64,000 bases of DNA from Klebsormidium nitens (GCA_000708835.1 DF237005.1:202228-266227); one strand, 5' to 3'. Numbered from the stretch's first letter, positions 24,340 through 37,581 are shown. Program-made: numbers and translations. Notes: a model not told the origin generated them from the sequence alone.

Positions 24340-26669
24340 CTACGGATCCCAAGCATCGTCCTCGCTCCGTGATCCTACGCCGATATCAAGAGACCAATAG
24401 GCCGGACCCTTCGCGCTGATCTGCGTAACTCTCTTCCTGGCAGCTATGCACTGTCCGAGAAACCTGAAGATGTTACTCGAGATGGTGCCGACTGCATAGT
24501 CCGCCATCGAAGCGGCCGTGTACAGCTCGGCAACGAAGTGGTCCTGGAGGTCCTTTTTGACTTCGACCGAGGGTATCGAAGCGTGGCCGTACGTTTCAAT
24601 GGCACTCCTGTTGACTCCCGGATCGTACAGGATGGGCAGATCTTCTCGGAGGCCGTTCCCCATTCTGTCTTTCAGCAGCTGATCGATAGCTCGCTGAGTG
24701 TCGCTCAGGACGAACACGCCTCCGAACTTCAAATCGACCTCGTTCTCGATCTCCGTCACAGCGCTTCCGTAGTCTGCTAGCTCTCGGTAATTGTGGCCGT
24801 GAGACAGCCAGTAAGGGTCCTGGACGAGACCCGTGAAAGCGTTTAATCAAGGGCCTCACATTTTTTGCCGCCTTAACTATGTCCAGAATCATCATTTTCG
24901 ATTATCATCAAGGATGAACATCGTAAATCTACTGTAAAGAGAACGATCTTCTGTGCAATTTAGAACTCCTAGAATATCTTCAAGTTTTTCTTCGACAAGT
25001 ACGAGGTCGGCATGACGGGGCTACGTTTTGTCTCACCTCTGTCATCTTGTCTGTTCTTCGGACTTGAAGCACGGCAATAGGGGTTTTCCATAATGGCAAG
25101 CTTTCCAGGATCGCTAATGTAGGCTCCTCTCTCGAAGGCCTCAACAGCCATTTGCTCACGATCGCAAAGAGCAAAAATATCTTGTGCTTTCCCTCCGCGT
25201 CGCTTGGATTGCCGCCTGCAGCAATGCTTAGATTGCCGCTGGAGGCGAAAAGGTCGAAAAGTCCTTCTGGGTAGACGTCGTCTGGATCATCTGCGTTCAC
25301 CAAGTTGGATGTTACAGGAATCTCTTCACGATGCTTTCACGAACCTTTTGGGCCAACTTGAGATCCAATTTCAGAAGAAGATATTGTATCAACAACAATG
25401 ACTGGAAGCTTTGAAACATTTCTAGCACGCTGAATCAAGTAAAGAAAGCAGTTTTTATTCTGGACGCATTAGGCACTGTTCACAAAGTGCAGGTCGCAAG
25501 CAGCATGTTTGAGCGGCTCACTTGCGACTCTTTGCATCTCACCTGTGTAACCTGAAAGGGGCTCAATGAACATGATGTCCTCCTCTTTCAGCGGTTCGAT
25601 CTGAGACGTTAGCCGATCTTCAAAAGAAAGGCTGTAGTTCCAAGCAACCTTCTGGAAGGACCCGAGTTCTTGATATTTCGCGGGGAGTTGATCAAAAGAG
25701 CAGCTGGTGACGTTGAGAAAGCAGGATATTGACTTCCGCTTCTCGGGACAGCCAAGCCACGTAGACGTCTTCCATTTCTCTGTTGCTGATTCAGGTCTTG
25801 GGACTGGTATCACCGTTCGATTTAGTTTGAGACCCAGCAAAAGTGCCCTCGTAAAAGCTTGGAAGTTCCAGCAGAGTCCTGCAAAAATACATGCACAGAG
25901 AAACAGTCAACACAAGTGAGCGGATTAGGAGCATGTAACAGGATGTGATGGGACACTGGGGTCATATGAAGCAAGAAGCTACTGGTCCCTAAGTTGGCTT
26001 CAGTAGCAAGAAGATTGATATTGTGCTTTATTGATTTGCAGTGTCGTGCTTTGTGATTACATGCAATTAATTCACAATGTAATCAAAAAGCATCTATCTG
26101 AAATATGTATGAACACATCATCCTTCTTTTGCTGAGCTTTAAGGCAGCAATGCAGAAACTTTGAGAAATAACTCGAAGTTGCTTTAGCCAGAAAGCTTGC
26201 CTGACACATCCATCTCCACAAACAGTTTTTGTGTCGCAGCGCAGGATTTGGGGTACTGAAGTTCTGTTAACATGCTGAGGACTGTCCTTTCAAGTCCTTC
26301 GGTCCATTTGAGAGACCCGTTTGTGATCAAGAGGGAGTCTAAGGGTGTTTCAAAGTGTTCTGCTCTCTGCGAGAAGAGTCTTAGCTTATCAGTTTCGCTT
26401 TGCTCTGGTCCTGATCCTTTCGAAGATTCGTCCTGAACAGAGAATTCATCCTCCAAACTCATGCTGTAGTCCGGCTCAGAAGCATTAGATCCATAAGTTC
26501 TATGCTCTTCTGTTCGTCTGTTCAAGACCTGTAGCAGCGTAGCATTGTTAGCTTTGCTCGCAATCACTTTGTTTCCTTGTCGTAGGTCGTGCTGAAAGAC
26601 CGCCATGGCCAACAGGACACAAAGAGCCAGAACCATGGCCGTCCACGAAGGCTTTCCAGGAACTGCCAT
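24340..26669 (-). CDS. Golgi type II glycosyltransferase, GT23-like (alpha-1,6-fucosyltransferase/NodZ-type)
   Basis: Five exons join in phase to 553 codons: 26669-26201, 25878-25477, 25401-25345, 25290-25037 and 24819-24340. The N-terminus has a short cytosolic stretch and one hydrophobic anchor (AMVLALCVLLAMAVF), as in Golgi transferases. Family-like blocks follow in order: LLLGLKLNRTVIP, AVLQVRRTDK (the Arg-Arg donor-binding motif of GT23), VFVLSDTQRAIDQLL, and MADYAVGTISSNIFRFL near the C-terminus, followed by AYWSLD. Together these resemble FUT8/NodZ enzymes that transfer fucose from GDP-fucose. The first intron appears to be GC-AG (TCAG|GCAAGC), and the donor of exon 2 (AACA|GTGCCT) is weak, so the small third exon is the least certain part. 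Other fucosyltransferase families with the same fold are possible. The sequence may continue into exons at 22992-23829. Confidence 0.72.
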
Positions 26670-28038
26670 GAGTGCAACTTCAGTTATGAAGGCACCACAA
26701 TCGTTTCAAAAGTTACAGCACAAGCTCGCGAGAAGTGCGACCTTCTTGCAGATCAGCGGATCTTAAGCTGCTATTGTTTGCGAGCAAGCGAACGGCGCTA
26801 GCAGCTGCGCATGCATTCTGGTGGTAGCAGCATCAATGGCCAAGGAAAATCTGCCGGAAAACCAACAGTTGCATTAGTCTCTCACACCTTAGAGCTCGGG
26901 TAGGAAGGTGGCGCAAAGCTTTGGCTGCAGTTCCTCTCAGCTTAAACTGCCGCTCGCAGCTCACAGGTTACAGGAAGAACTTGCTTGCGCTATTGATCGA
27001 CCCCAAGCTAAGCCTCGTCTTGACGAGGAAAGAAACCTGCCGGGAATCAGCATGCCACCCGGGGCATCATGACCGGGCCTCGATGGCTTCTTGGTGCAGA
27101 CAGTGCTCGGTTATAGCATACCCTGCCACCAGGGTTAGCATGCATGTAACCCGGTCAACCGGGGCTCGTTTGGAGTGGCGTGGGGAGTTTTGCCGGTTTA
27201 TCCACGTTTCAACTCACGTGCGGAATTTCAAGCAGCAGACTGACTCGCGAGGAATCATATTTGGCTGGCAGTGGAACTGGCATCACCGGGTGGAGAGCTG
27301 GATGTTACTCTCATGATTGCACTTTGACTGCAGTCGTAAAGCTGATGGCATGTCGACTCCACGATAACCTAGCAGATGTGAAGGGACGCTGCTCTGACCA
27401 ATCCCTGCATAGATTGTAGATCAGAAGTAATGGAACGGCGGCAATACCACGCGCAAGCTCACGGCTGAGTCAACTTCAAACAACTATGTGACTGTGCACC
27501 GGGAAAAGTGGCAGGCGGACTCAGTTCGCCACCAAGGCCCGTGCAGCTTTTGGAACGTGCACGAGGGATTGGCTTTACAATTCCTGATATTTCAATCCCC
27601 GTACTTTAAGTATGCAAATGGCATCTATTATTTGATCCAATGATGCATTCCGCTTGCGCGCCTGTGCGAATGTACTTGCGCTAGAACGGTGTGGTATGCT
27701 TTCAAATTATCAGACGAGCTCAAGGAAAACGAATTTGCGTTATCGTTGAACGGGAACATCAAATGTGGCCCCGTTCAGCTTGCTGGGGAAAGATGTCGAA
27801 AGATCAGCTTGGGGTTGGAGCCATGACCGGGTTGAGCCACAAGCAAAGTGCACTTCAATGTCCATCAAGAGATCCAGTTCATCGTAGCCGTCAAAACACT
27901 GGCTGCTCATTTTGGCATTCACGGCTTGTCGTACTTCGTCACATACACGTGCAACCCACGTCTAAACGCCTCAATGTTAAATAGCGAGCCTATTAAGAGA
28001 GCCTACGCATCACCGATACGGTGCCCGAACATATCTGG
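26670..28038. other. Intergenic region upstream of the fucosyltransferase-like gene
   Basis: It lies between the start of the glycosyltransferase and the stop of IFT57, both on the minus strand. It should hold the glycosyltransferase promoter and the IFT57 3' UTR. Open stretches on both strands carry no recognisable motif, and no repeat or RNA gene was seen. Confidence 0.45.
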
Positions 28039-31000
28039 TCAGTACAGTTCTTCCTTGTTGTAAGCGCCATTCAACGCTCCTTTGTCGCGCCTTTTCAGGT
28101 TCACCTGAGAAGGACAAAATCCAACGTGGTGAGGGATTCCTGCATACCAAAATAATTTAGAAGAGGGTCTTTTTGGTCGAGCGTGTTTGTTTCTGAACCA
28201 AAACGTGATCAGCAAAAGAAAAGAAGACCCAGCTGTAGTCCCTAGAAAAGATCCATATGGCCTTTGCAACGATGACCCAAGTCGAATGAGAAGAGCGCCG
28301 GGAAAACAGACCTCATCCTGCATTGATCGTCGCACCCTTCTGGGGGGCCATCTATTGCTGGCAACATGTCCCATCCTCGAGCCTCATACTGACCACTAGG
28401 AAAACGAAGAGACTTCAATGTGCAGATTCACCTGGGCAATTGTCCAAGAGACCCTGTTGCCACGGGCTAATCTGTTCCTAACCCATGATTGGTTGTACTT
28501 TACCAGATTCCGAAAACGAGTGCCTGGTAAACTGCACCTATCAAGCACTAAACATGATTGGTTAATGGAGGATTTTCTCCGTAAGGGGAACAAAGTCACC
28601 TGCAGCAGAGTGTGCTCCGCCACGCCAATGCGCACCTCCATTTGCTTCAGCTCACTCTGCAAAAAAGGACATCGAACGTGAGACACTTACGACCGTAGCC
28701 CCTTACTATAGTAGCCGGGTAGTGGATCCTTGCAGAACGCTGGGGCTTGAATCGACGCCAAGCGACGTAATCCTGGTGTGAAAGTTGAGAAAGATGGCAA
28801 AAAATATACCAAGAAATAATCTGGCTAGCCAGTGCGTCTAGGCAGGGAGGCAGTGCACCGAAAACGACCGCGGCTGAGCCATGGTTGCATTGTGCGACAT
28901 CAGGATCCGTTCTCAAAGCTCCTGTCCGCAGTGCTAACGAAATGAGAATTTGAACGCAAGTACGTGTCAAAGAAAGAATGTCTGCTGCTCGTATGTGATT
29001 GGAGATCGATGCAGGCTCGAGGTTTACAGATCGGTCTCAAAGGGTCGTCCTGCCTGGCCTTTTTCCTTTACGAGGAACACAAACCACGGCATATGGGCGG
29101 AGGCGGTCTGATTGAAAGAACCTTATCTCGATCAGGCGCACCTGCCGGCCGTAGAATGCCAGCGGCTGAAAGATAACAAACCCCGGCTTTTACGATGTCA
29201 GAACGAGGCATCCAACAGTTGGGGCCGGCTTTGTCCAACTTACTTTCAAGGCTTCAATGGCTTTCTTGATCTTGACCAGCGGCGAGCTGTCCGAGATGTC
29301 GTTTCCTCGCTCGTCCATCGTTTGCTGCACGTGGAAAGTCAAGGTTTAGCGGCAAGGACACGTGGCAAGACTTGCGAGCGGATTCGACTACAATGCTGCT
29401 CGGCATCTCGCGCACAAACTCTCGCCCCTAAGAGGCAACGGGCGTTTTAGATACCAGTTTCAGAACCTTTGAACCAATCTGCTCGCAACTCTCACAAGGC
29501 CTAGCCACCTGCTCTCCAGGCGCTCTCAAAGGTCCGCGACCTTGGCGATGCTGTCTCTTTCTTGAAGCACTTTAAAAACCCTGGCGCACACCCAAGAACC
29601 ACACAACGACAAACCCCTCGACACTTTGTTATATTTGACCCGTCGTTTCTGGCCCGCCAGAATGCATGGGTCACCTTGAAGCTCTCAAGGCGCTTTAAGA
29701 TGTGCGCGAGCTCGCCCTTGATTTCTGTCTCGTTGAAGGCAGGGCACTTGGCGCAAACCTAAAAGCCCGCACTCTTTCACTGCCGGCCTGCCAGACTCAT
29801 GTCAGTCTCTTAACTTGATGCTTCCGAGGCGCTCCGAGATGTGCGCGAGCTCCTCCGTGATCTTGGCGATGCCGTATCACTCGAAGCGGAATACCTGGCG
29901 CAAACCCTAGAACCGGAAAGCCGAAAACCCCTCAGAACCTTGCCATTTGCACCCCGCCAAAATCCAAAGCTTACCTTGATGCTCTCTAGGCGCTCCGAGA
30001 TGTGCGCGAGCTCGTCCGTGAGCTTGGCGATGCTGTCCATGCTCTTGTTGTACGCCTCCTGCTTCTCGGACAGCACGTCGCGCTTCGTCCGGTAGTCCTG
30101 CGTCTGTAAGCGCGACACGTGTCCGCATTCAGCACTATATTTGTCAGCTTCTCGTGTTATCAGAGCGCATAAGCTTGGTTGGACTCAACGAAACGGCAAA
30201 GGCTTTCTGCGCTGGATTTATTGAGCCAGTGCCGAAGATAAGCGGACGGACAAAAACCCTCTTGTTTTTTTACTGTTCTCCAACGATTTCGCATCGCGCG
30301 CGCAGAAGGTTTCAACCACGCATAGGACAGGCGTTCGGGATCTGCAAAGAGTTTTTCAGAGTACGGCAGGCTTACAGAATCGAACAAAATTTTGGTGGGC
30401 ATCAGACTGGCAGAGAACTTTTAGGGGGATCCCTCGCTCACCAGCTCGACAAACTGGCTGTTGATGTACTTTTCTCGCGTGCTCAGCTTCTCGAGCGCGG
30501 CCGCGACCTCCGACTCAACCCTGCCGGAGGGTTAAGCAGATCAAACAAGGACACGTGATAGTCGGGAAAGAGTTCGCAAAGATAATCCTTTTGACATAGT
30601 CTCTCAGTTCACTGAGGTGCTGTTCGATATTCGCCTAAGAAGGGGCGTGCGCTGACGCATGTGTTATGGGCAGAAATGCGATGACGTGATCACAAGGCTT
30701 GAAGAGCCTCTTCTGCTGGCACTTAAACGTCCAAAAGCGACATCAGCAGAAAGGGCCGTGCAAATTCGCGGCGACGGGAAGTCCGCATTGCCTCTCGCAT
30801 TGTCGCCCTCTGCGGCTCTGTCCGGCCATGCTCTGCATAACCGAGCTTCCCTTGCTTTCATGCATAACTCAAGCGCTGTCGTTTTCCTGTGAGTGCAGGG
30901 TTCTCACTTGTCTAGTTGTCCTTTACCCTCCGGCAGTGACTTGGCAATCTCGCCGTGCTGCTGGGACGCCTGCTCGAGATGCGTCCGCCAGTCCTTCACG

Positions 31001-34000
31001 TCCGCGACCTGAGCGCCCGCAAAAAGAGGTTAAGCGTTGTTATGCATGATGAGGTGGAGGTCGATTGATACATCGTCAAGAAATCTTCGAAGTCGTGCTC
31101 TTTATGCTACGGTACCAATGTCCCTCCAAATCAAGGTAAAAGTATCCAACTCTAACGGGAGCACTTCGGGACGGGACAGCGGGCCTTTTCATCAATAGCA
31201 GGTGAACAGTTGACCGTCAAAGTATACGTAATAATCCGTTTCTGGTAGTGCTGGATACCCTCAGGCAGCGAATTTCCTGATAATCGTAAGATGTGACAAG
31301 CTTGCATCTTGAAAACCCCGTCTCTTCTTTACGTGAAGTCCCGAATTTGTCCGGGGACGCTGAGATCAGTCAGCCGTAACCTGAGCTTCTACTTTCTGTC
31401 ACTATAACCCTGACAAACCCGAAGGCCTCCGAAGGCTCAAACCCTGAAATGCAGAAACACTGAAGTGGTTCTCGAACCCTCACCACAGTCAGCCGGAGCT
31501 GTGGCCCGACGCGTTCGAGCTCCAGCTTCCATTCCGCGGGATCGACTTTCGATTCGAGGGGCGCTTGCCTGCGGGAGGCAGGAACAATCAGTCGTCGATT
31601 GCGCCTGTAGTCTGGACAGACCCAGCTCAAAAGCCGACGCTCGAGCATTTGGGAAGGTCAGAGTATTTAGAAGCCCGAAACGAGCTCTGTCTGATGTTGG
31701 TTCGTGCAACGACAGATGTCCAATCCCGAGATCAATAAGCGAAACTGGGGTTAAAGGAGCTTCGTCTGGAAGCTGGTAGAACGAGAAACTCCCTCTCCAT
31801 CTTCATCAGCAGAAGGTTGGCTGGCCGAGAAAAGAAAAGCTCCCTCGAAATGTGATGAGATCAACAACCACAAGGTGCCAAAATCTCGGGGCTGTTGATG
31901 ATTTCCTTGCTGCTGAGAGAGGACGATGGAGTGCGAATCGCCAGTGGGAACCTGACAGCTTTTCCGAAACACTCACAGTGCAATGCTGGGGCCCGCCCCC
32001 GTGTCACGTGACGTCACTCCGACGAGTGCGTCATCATCGTCGTCCAGATCCGGCATCATTGCCTGAACAGGGGAGTGGATCCTTATTATGAGAACTGCTT
32101 TCAAAGGGATTGCTCTTTATCAAAGGAGCGTTGAGAGTGGCTGTCTAAGATTGGGCTGGTAATGAGAGGTCAAAAGTAGTATAGGTATATCCGTTCGACC
32201 GAGACAGAGACATTAGCTTAGGTGTGGCGGCTCAGCGATACAAGCATTGACTATCGCTTGATGCATGACAAGCTTGCGTGGTGCTTGCAGCGAGCTTCGC
32301 CTTTTGACGAGCCCAGTTCTATCGACAGGGCCACGTGGCGGGATCCAGTTGGTTTACCTCGTCTAAGATGTCGTCCTCGTCCCCCTCCTCGTCGGCTTCT
32401 GCTTCTTCCGGATAACTGAACCAAACGATGCAGTAAACTTCTGGTATCTACTCTCCACATGTCTCGACGAGTCTTGACAATTGAAAAAGATTATGAAAGG
32501 TAAATTGGTGATCTTTCCACGCTGGAAAAGCGGCTTCCAGAGGGTACACTCAGTCGCTGAAATATCAGATCCTCACAACCTGCAAAAGGTTTTGGATGAT
32601 GCAATTCTGCGATACACTTGAACCTCGCATTCCTAACGTGGGTTTTTGGACCCCGTAATGAGTTCTTCATAAAAGGCCCCAAAACGGCAAGTACGGTTCT
32701 GTGGTAAGATTCAAAAACATTGCAGTCTGATCAGCTAATTTGTCATTGCAGATAAATCGGCTGCGAAAGATATGTATGGAAACGATGTTGAAACTCCGAC
32801 TTGAGTCGGCATGTTGCCTGAGGGACCGTTTCACCGTTCTTCAGCAATACATCACTTCACCAACCTGATAGCAGATACAACACCGTTGTACGAGAAACCG
32901 TAGCAAAGTCAAAAAGGCCGATGTCCATTATCGAAGAAAAAACAAGCAGTGACACGCACTCCTCGTCAGCAACACAATTGCAAGAAAAGGAACCGGACAG
33001 AAACCAGAAAAATCCGGCGGAAGAAGTTCCTTTTTTACACAGCCCACCTTTCGGACTTGTAGACGGGCGCTCGGAAAACGAACTTCTGCTTCTCGAGCGC
33101 CAGGCTGGCGAGTCCGTCCAACACGCCACACACCGCGTCGCCGTAGCCCTGCGCCCCGCAAAGTTTGCAGATCATTAATCCTGGCGGGTTTGGACATCTT
33201 TTCAAATCTGGATTGCAAAGTCCTACTTGAAACGAGCTCCAGACCTACAGTATCTCAGAGGCCTATCTCTGGAAGCCGCATGTGCCGGCCCAAAGGCGTT
33301 ACTTATGCTGTAAAAGGTCATGCACGGAACGGCCCAGAGTTGCGCGCAGAGAGTTACGATAGGGTTAGGATGAGGGGTGCGCCGCCAAAAAGCGCGGTGA
33401 GATGGTCAGCAGAGGTCAAACTGAGAAGGGCGCCGATGGATAGTCAAGCCTTGGCTGCGGCTTGGTCTCTGGTCTGATTCGGCCCAGTGTCCAGATCTTT
33501 TCGCAGGCGCATCATCTGCTTGCTCCGTGGTTCGGCCAGGAGGGCGACGGCTTGAAGATGGAACCTTTCAGAACGGCGGTCCCACCGATTTTGAACTTCA
33601 TCATGAGGCTCAGAGTCTATAAACTAAGAAGCTGATTGCAGCAGCAACCTATGAAAGTGGAGGCTGTGGGTCCCAGAGGAGTTCTCAACTCACCTGCTTG
33701 AGCTTTGCGGGTGGAAAGCTGGGAGGGGCGAAGCCCAGGTTTTGGAGCTCCATCACTGTACAAATGGTCAAGGAGTGTACCAACAAATAAAGCGCCATTC
33801 TAGTTACTCTCTGGCAGCGAGCATAATCTCCCAACAGCCAGAAGTGGCTAGATGATATTACGGTTTGGGGCATCGGCTCTATCTTGAACAGGGAGCAAAC
33901 CGAAGCCTTTTAAAAGCAAGACTGGGTTTACGGAAGTATGCATCAGAAAGGTTTCAGACGCGGACTATATGGACCCGGTTCTAACGGCCGGGTTGGACGT

Positions 34001-35759
34001 CCGCACAAGTCTCAAGACACATTCTGAGCGTCGCGAACGGAAGCCAAGGCTGATATCACGTATCAGCTTCCGATCACAACAAAAGCAACATTCGTTGTCA
34101 AGCGTTCGATCGTGGCTTTCATGGACAAAAAACATGGGAAATGGTAATAAGATCCCTTTTTGAGCAGGCGCAGCATCAGGGTTTCATTGGCGGCCAATGG
34201 GGATACGGATATTGGTACACGTGGCGTTTGGGTCGTCGAACTGGCCGGGCTCCTTGAAGCGCCTTCCCGAGAGCGAGAGGAGAAACGTCACCTGCGGGAC
34301 AAGCCTACCAAAAGCTGACGTCATAATGGACGATCCACTCGAAATTTGACTCTGTGGTGGCTGAACGATATACGGTACGACATGTGATTACCTATCGACT
34401 GGTTTTGACCTCAACGGACATCACGAGATAACAAATCTGTTCATGTGATCAGATTTCGACCTGCAACAGATGTCGCAAGACGAAAATTCTCTTGACGTAA
34501 ACAGGATTCTGCGGCAGAAGCTTTACAACGGTCGGGTGCCATTTCCAAGCACGGGAGGGGCGATCTGCGCACTGATCGGGGAGCTCGGAGCACTTGCACG
34601 AAAACATGGATCTTACCAGGCTTGTGAAGTAGAAGAGCTGTTCGTTTGCGTTGTTGGACGGGTATGCAAAGTACGTTCGCGCGAGGGGCGGCCATGGAGG
34701 TCGCCTGTAGAATTAAAATAAGCGATCAGTGCCGAGCTTTGTCCAACAAAGTTTCGGGTTATCGAACAACTCACAAGTTTGCCAACTGGTCTGACTTGGT
34801 CAACAGATTGAATGTTCTGCAGCACATTCGCAGCCTTAGATGAGGCCAGTGATCGAAGCAGTGGGACTTTCAAAGCAGAAGGCGTTTGCAGCATCCGTTG
34901 CTCAAAGCAGAAACTAAACGACAGAAATCTCACGCTGAAACTTTTGGCCTTCGAGGAGAATCTTATCATATGACGAGCAACATGCAAACGGATCAAGAAG
35001 GTGTGCGATGTCTGGCACGTGCTGCGGGAACCTTTCTTTACTGTGAGTTGCTCGCTCTTGGATCCTATTCCCTATCAGTTCCACGAGTTGCGCGCGCATT
35101 GCATCACTTTGTGGGGACAGCCTTATCCTTTGACCATCCAACAGTGCAGGAGTTAGGGATCCGCTTTCTTCCAGCATTGACAACCACCCGTTTCAAGCAG
35201 ACGCGCCTCACCTCCGTTTGCAGAACTCCTTCTCATAGTTGAGCAGCTTCAGCTTTTCGACAATGAACTCCACCAAAACGTCCGCAGGCGCCTCCGGCTG
35301 CAGTTGCATTTCGCAGGGCTCAGAAGAGAAACATTTGAAGTCTCTTCTTGTTCCAATATGCACTTGCGAATTGCTGTACAACTAGCCGCGTCCAAGCTTC
35401 AGAGAAGGGCTTTGAGGTCTGACTCTGCACGGGGTATTGAATCGCAGCACTTTGCATCCACATTGATCAATTTTCAGCCAGACCGCATGATTCCAATCAC
35501 GAACATGCATTTAACGAACTGCCAACGACCCTGCTAGTAATTTGCAGTGTACGGAAGGCATTTCTAACCTGTTACTTCAAAGCAGAAGCATGATATGCAC
35601 CAAGCTGTATACCAAATTGCTCGCAAGCTCCATCTAAATAGCTTACAATGGTCTTCTTATTACCCCCATGGACAGAAAAGTAAAAGAAATGCAGACTCTC
35701 ACCTCAACAGACCTGCCGGAGGGGGCAGCCCGACCCGGCGCCCCTGTCTCGGGGCCCAT
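28039..35759 (-). CDS. IFT57: Intraflagellar transport protein IFT57 (IFT-B subunit)
   Basis: IFT57 is a peripheral subunit of the IFT-B train that carries cargo along cilia. Fifteen exons join in phase to 406 codons (human about 429): 35759-35703, 35297-35212, 34704-34617, 34291-34207, 33755-33694, 33148-33048, 32415-32358, 32062-31977, 31568-31484, 31008-30908, 30520-30442, 30103-29975, 29324-29244, 28656-28600 and 28104-28039. The N-terminal CH-like domain has VEKLKLLNYEKEF, TYFAYPSNNANEQLFYF, QFDDPNATC, FPPAKLKQGYGDAVCGVLDG. A Glu/Asp-rich linker follows, then the hallmark VDPAEWKLELERVGPQL, and a long coiled coil with LEKLSTREKYINSQF, LVKIKKAIEALK and MEVRIGVAEHTLLQ. The first 18 readable residues upstream of the chosen Met (YSDSGGDLDGDAT) could be coding or 5' UTR. 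The intron after exon 12 carries three extra copies of that exon's end. Confidence 0.96.
29505..29974 (-). repeat. Three decayed tandem copies of the 3' end of IFT57 exon 12 plus adjoining intron
   Basis: The true exon end is at 29975. Copies of its last 50-60 bp (minus-strand meaning IAKLTDELAHISERLESIK) recur with their junctions at 29814, 29675 and 29509, at steps of 161, 139 and 166 bp. The copies read IAKITEELAHISERLGSIK, then ELAHILKRLESFK, then a version with a stop. Intron sequence after each junction (GGCGGG, GAGGGGTTT, TGCGCCAGG) is also repeated. Donor sites differ: GTAAGC (true), TTAAGA (lost), GTGACC and GTGGCT. Confidence 0.85.
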
Positions 35760-37581
35760 TGTTGCGTCCCCATCCAGATCGCCCCCTGAGTCACTATACT
35801 GCCGGCTCCGACTCTGCACAAATAACGAACGCTGGTCAGGAAACTGAGTCCACTGTTGCTTTGGACTCGATAACCTTTTCATGGTCTAGGGCTTCCCGAC
35901 AGACTTTTGCTTTGCTGAAATGATTGTTGCCCAATCTGTCCAGACGGCTTCATGAAAAACCTGACTGTATCAGCAGAACGAAGAACCTGCAATCATCGTT
36001 TTCGGAGATGCAGCATCTGTAGGGCTGTAGGTTGGCCTCCGACAGGTAGCTCCACCCACATGTTGCTTGCATCGATCTACTCAGACGCTTGCCGATCCAT
36101 CAATCCAATCTGGCTGGGACCAAAAGGTTATAGCAATCACTTCAAAAAGATGCTGTGCAATTGAATGCTCCACACCACCTCAGCAATTGACAGCTGAGCG
36201 AGTCTTGAGGTAGCTCCCATCTACATATTGCATTAAGTAACTGGAAGCCTTGGCAATCCATCAATCCACTCTGGCAGGGGTCAAGAGATTACCACCAATC
36301 ACTCAAGAAGATGCCGGCATTTTGAGAATGTTTAAAGCTACTTCAGCAATCAAAAGCTGAATTTGTATTGAATATGCTACTACTGATTAGTGATTCGAGC
36401 CTGATTGCAGTGCCTAATGCCCATCTTGACAACTGGTGACTTGGAGCAGCCCTGGCAGTCTTTGAGAAGAGATCAAGCGGTCAGAGAGATCAGTAAAAGC
36501 ACAATGAAGGCTGTGCAGTGAGATTGAAAGCTCTGCATTTGAACACGCAGAGTGTACAGCAATCTGTGCCCACGTCTTGTACCAATCAAGTGGTAAAAAG
36601 TCTGTTAATAGAAACGGGCCCCAAAGATTCTGCACTGAGTTGCTGAATGTCAGGCTCTCTGTGCTCGCTATCCCGCAATGTTCAATGGTTTTCTTGCAGC
36701 TGGGAACCGTTTCAACAACTCTTTTCAGCCCTACTCATCATCACAAGGGTGCGTTTACCTGGCTTACTTTCCCTGTCTAAGCTCAATTTCCAGGAAGGAA
36801 CCACATTAATGATTGTCTCCAGCTCCTAAAGAAAAGCTTGACCTGAGAAATCTCCAAGAACGATTTTTTTCTTACCATAGACCTGCGCGCATGGGAAGCC
36901 ATTCGGTCGTGCTTGGGGGCAGAATTATCCCTTGGGCCCCAACTAATATAATCAAGCAACCTTGCTTCTTCCACTTTTCTAGCACCTGAAATGTGCAGAT
37001 TTGGCTGGCGAGCCCCTTAGTTCTCCAGCCTCCATGGACTTTGAAAGCTCAGACTTCAGCTCCTTCGCTTTGCCCGTTGTCACTGACAATGTCAGTTGAG
37101 CAGGCTGACCCTGTCACTCGAGTAAGCACAAAGCAAAGCAGGGCATCGGACACTTCATTCACACCGGCCCCTTCCATCGGACGGTTTTAAGCAATCAAAG
37201 TAATCACGCGCGCGCATAATTTCGATCATCCCGCGAGGCTCAGGCTCATCAAGGCCAGAGTACCCCTGTCTAGTGAAGTGTACCCCTTTCTAGTGACGTG
37301 ATCAGCACCTTTTGAAACCTTGACTAGAGACGATTGCAGGGGAAAACTTTGCGCAGAGTCCTCGTCCCTGCAGGTCACAGATACACGCCTCAGGTGACCT
37401 CAGATAGGCCTCAGCTTGAGCTCCTTTGCTGAAGTACTAAGGGCGCTATATCGAAGACAGTCTGCATTTGCTGCAGTGTCTTTTTTGTATTCACTGTGGT
37501 GGGATTACAAAGCTTCAGTCCTCTCTTGCATCTGTACACCCTAGATTATTATTGGGCCGGGCATTGGCGCCCGCATCAGCC
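35760..37581. promoter_or_regulatory. Shared upstream region of IFT57 and the EF-hand gene
   Basis: These 1.8 kb separate the start codons of two divergent genes. The IFT57 transcript probably begins with a 5' exon ending near 35825 (GTGCAG acceptor on the minus strand). A 161-bp tandem duplication lies at about 36045-36365. No X-box (RFX site) was identified by eye. Regulatory function is inferred from position. Confidence 0.35.
36045..36365. repeat. 161-bp tandem duplication between two divergent genes
   Basis: Two neighbouring copies share AGGTAGCTCC, CATCAATCCA-TCTGGC-GG, CAATCACT-AA-AAGATGC and CAGCAATnnnnAGCTGA in order. The ATCCATCAATCC blocks begin at 36095 and 36256, exactly 161 bp apart. 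The copies have diverged by substitutions and small indels. Confidence 0.8.

Noticed and set aside
30908-30930. Donor CCGGAGG|GTAAAG for IFT57 exon 10
   Set aside because: It gives the wrong phase for exon 11. The donor at 30907 (GACAA|GTGAGA) restores the frame and the conserved KGQLDK segment.
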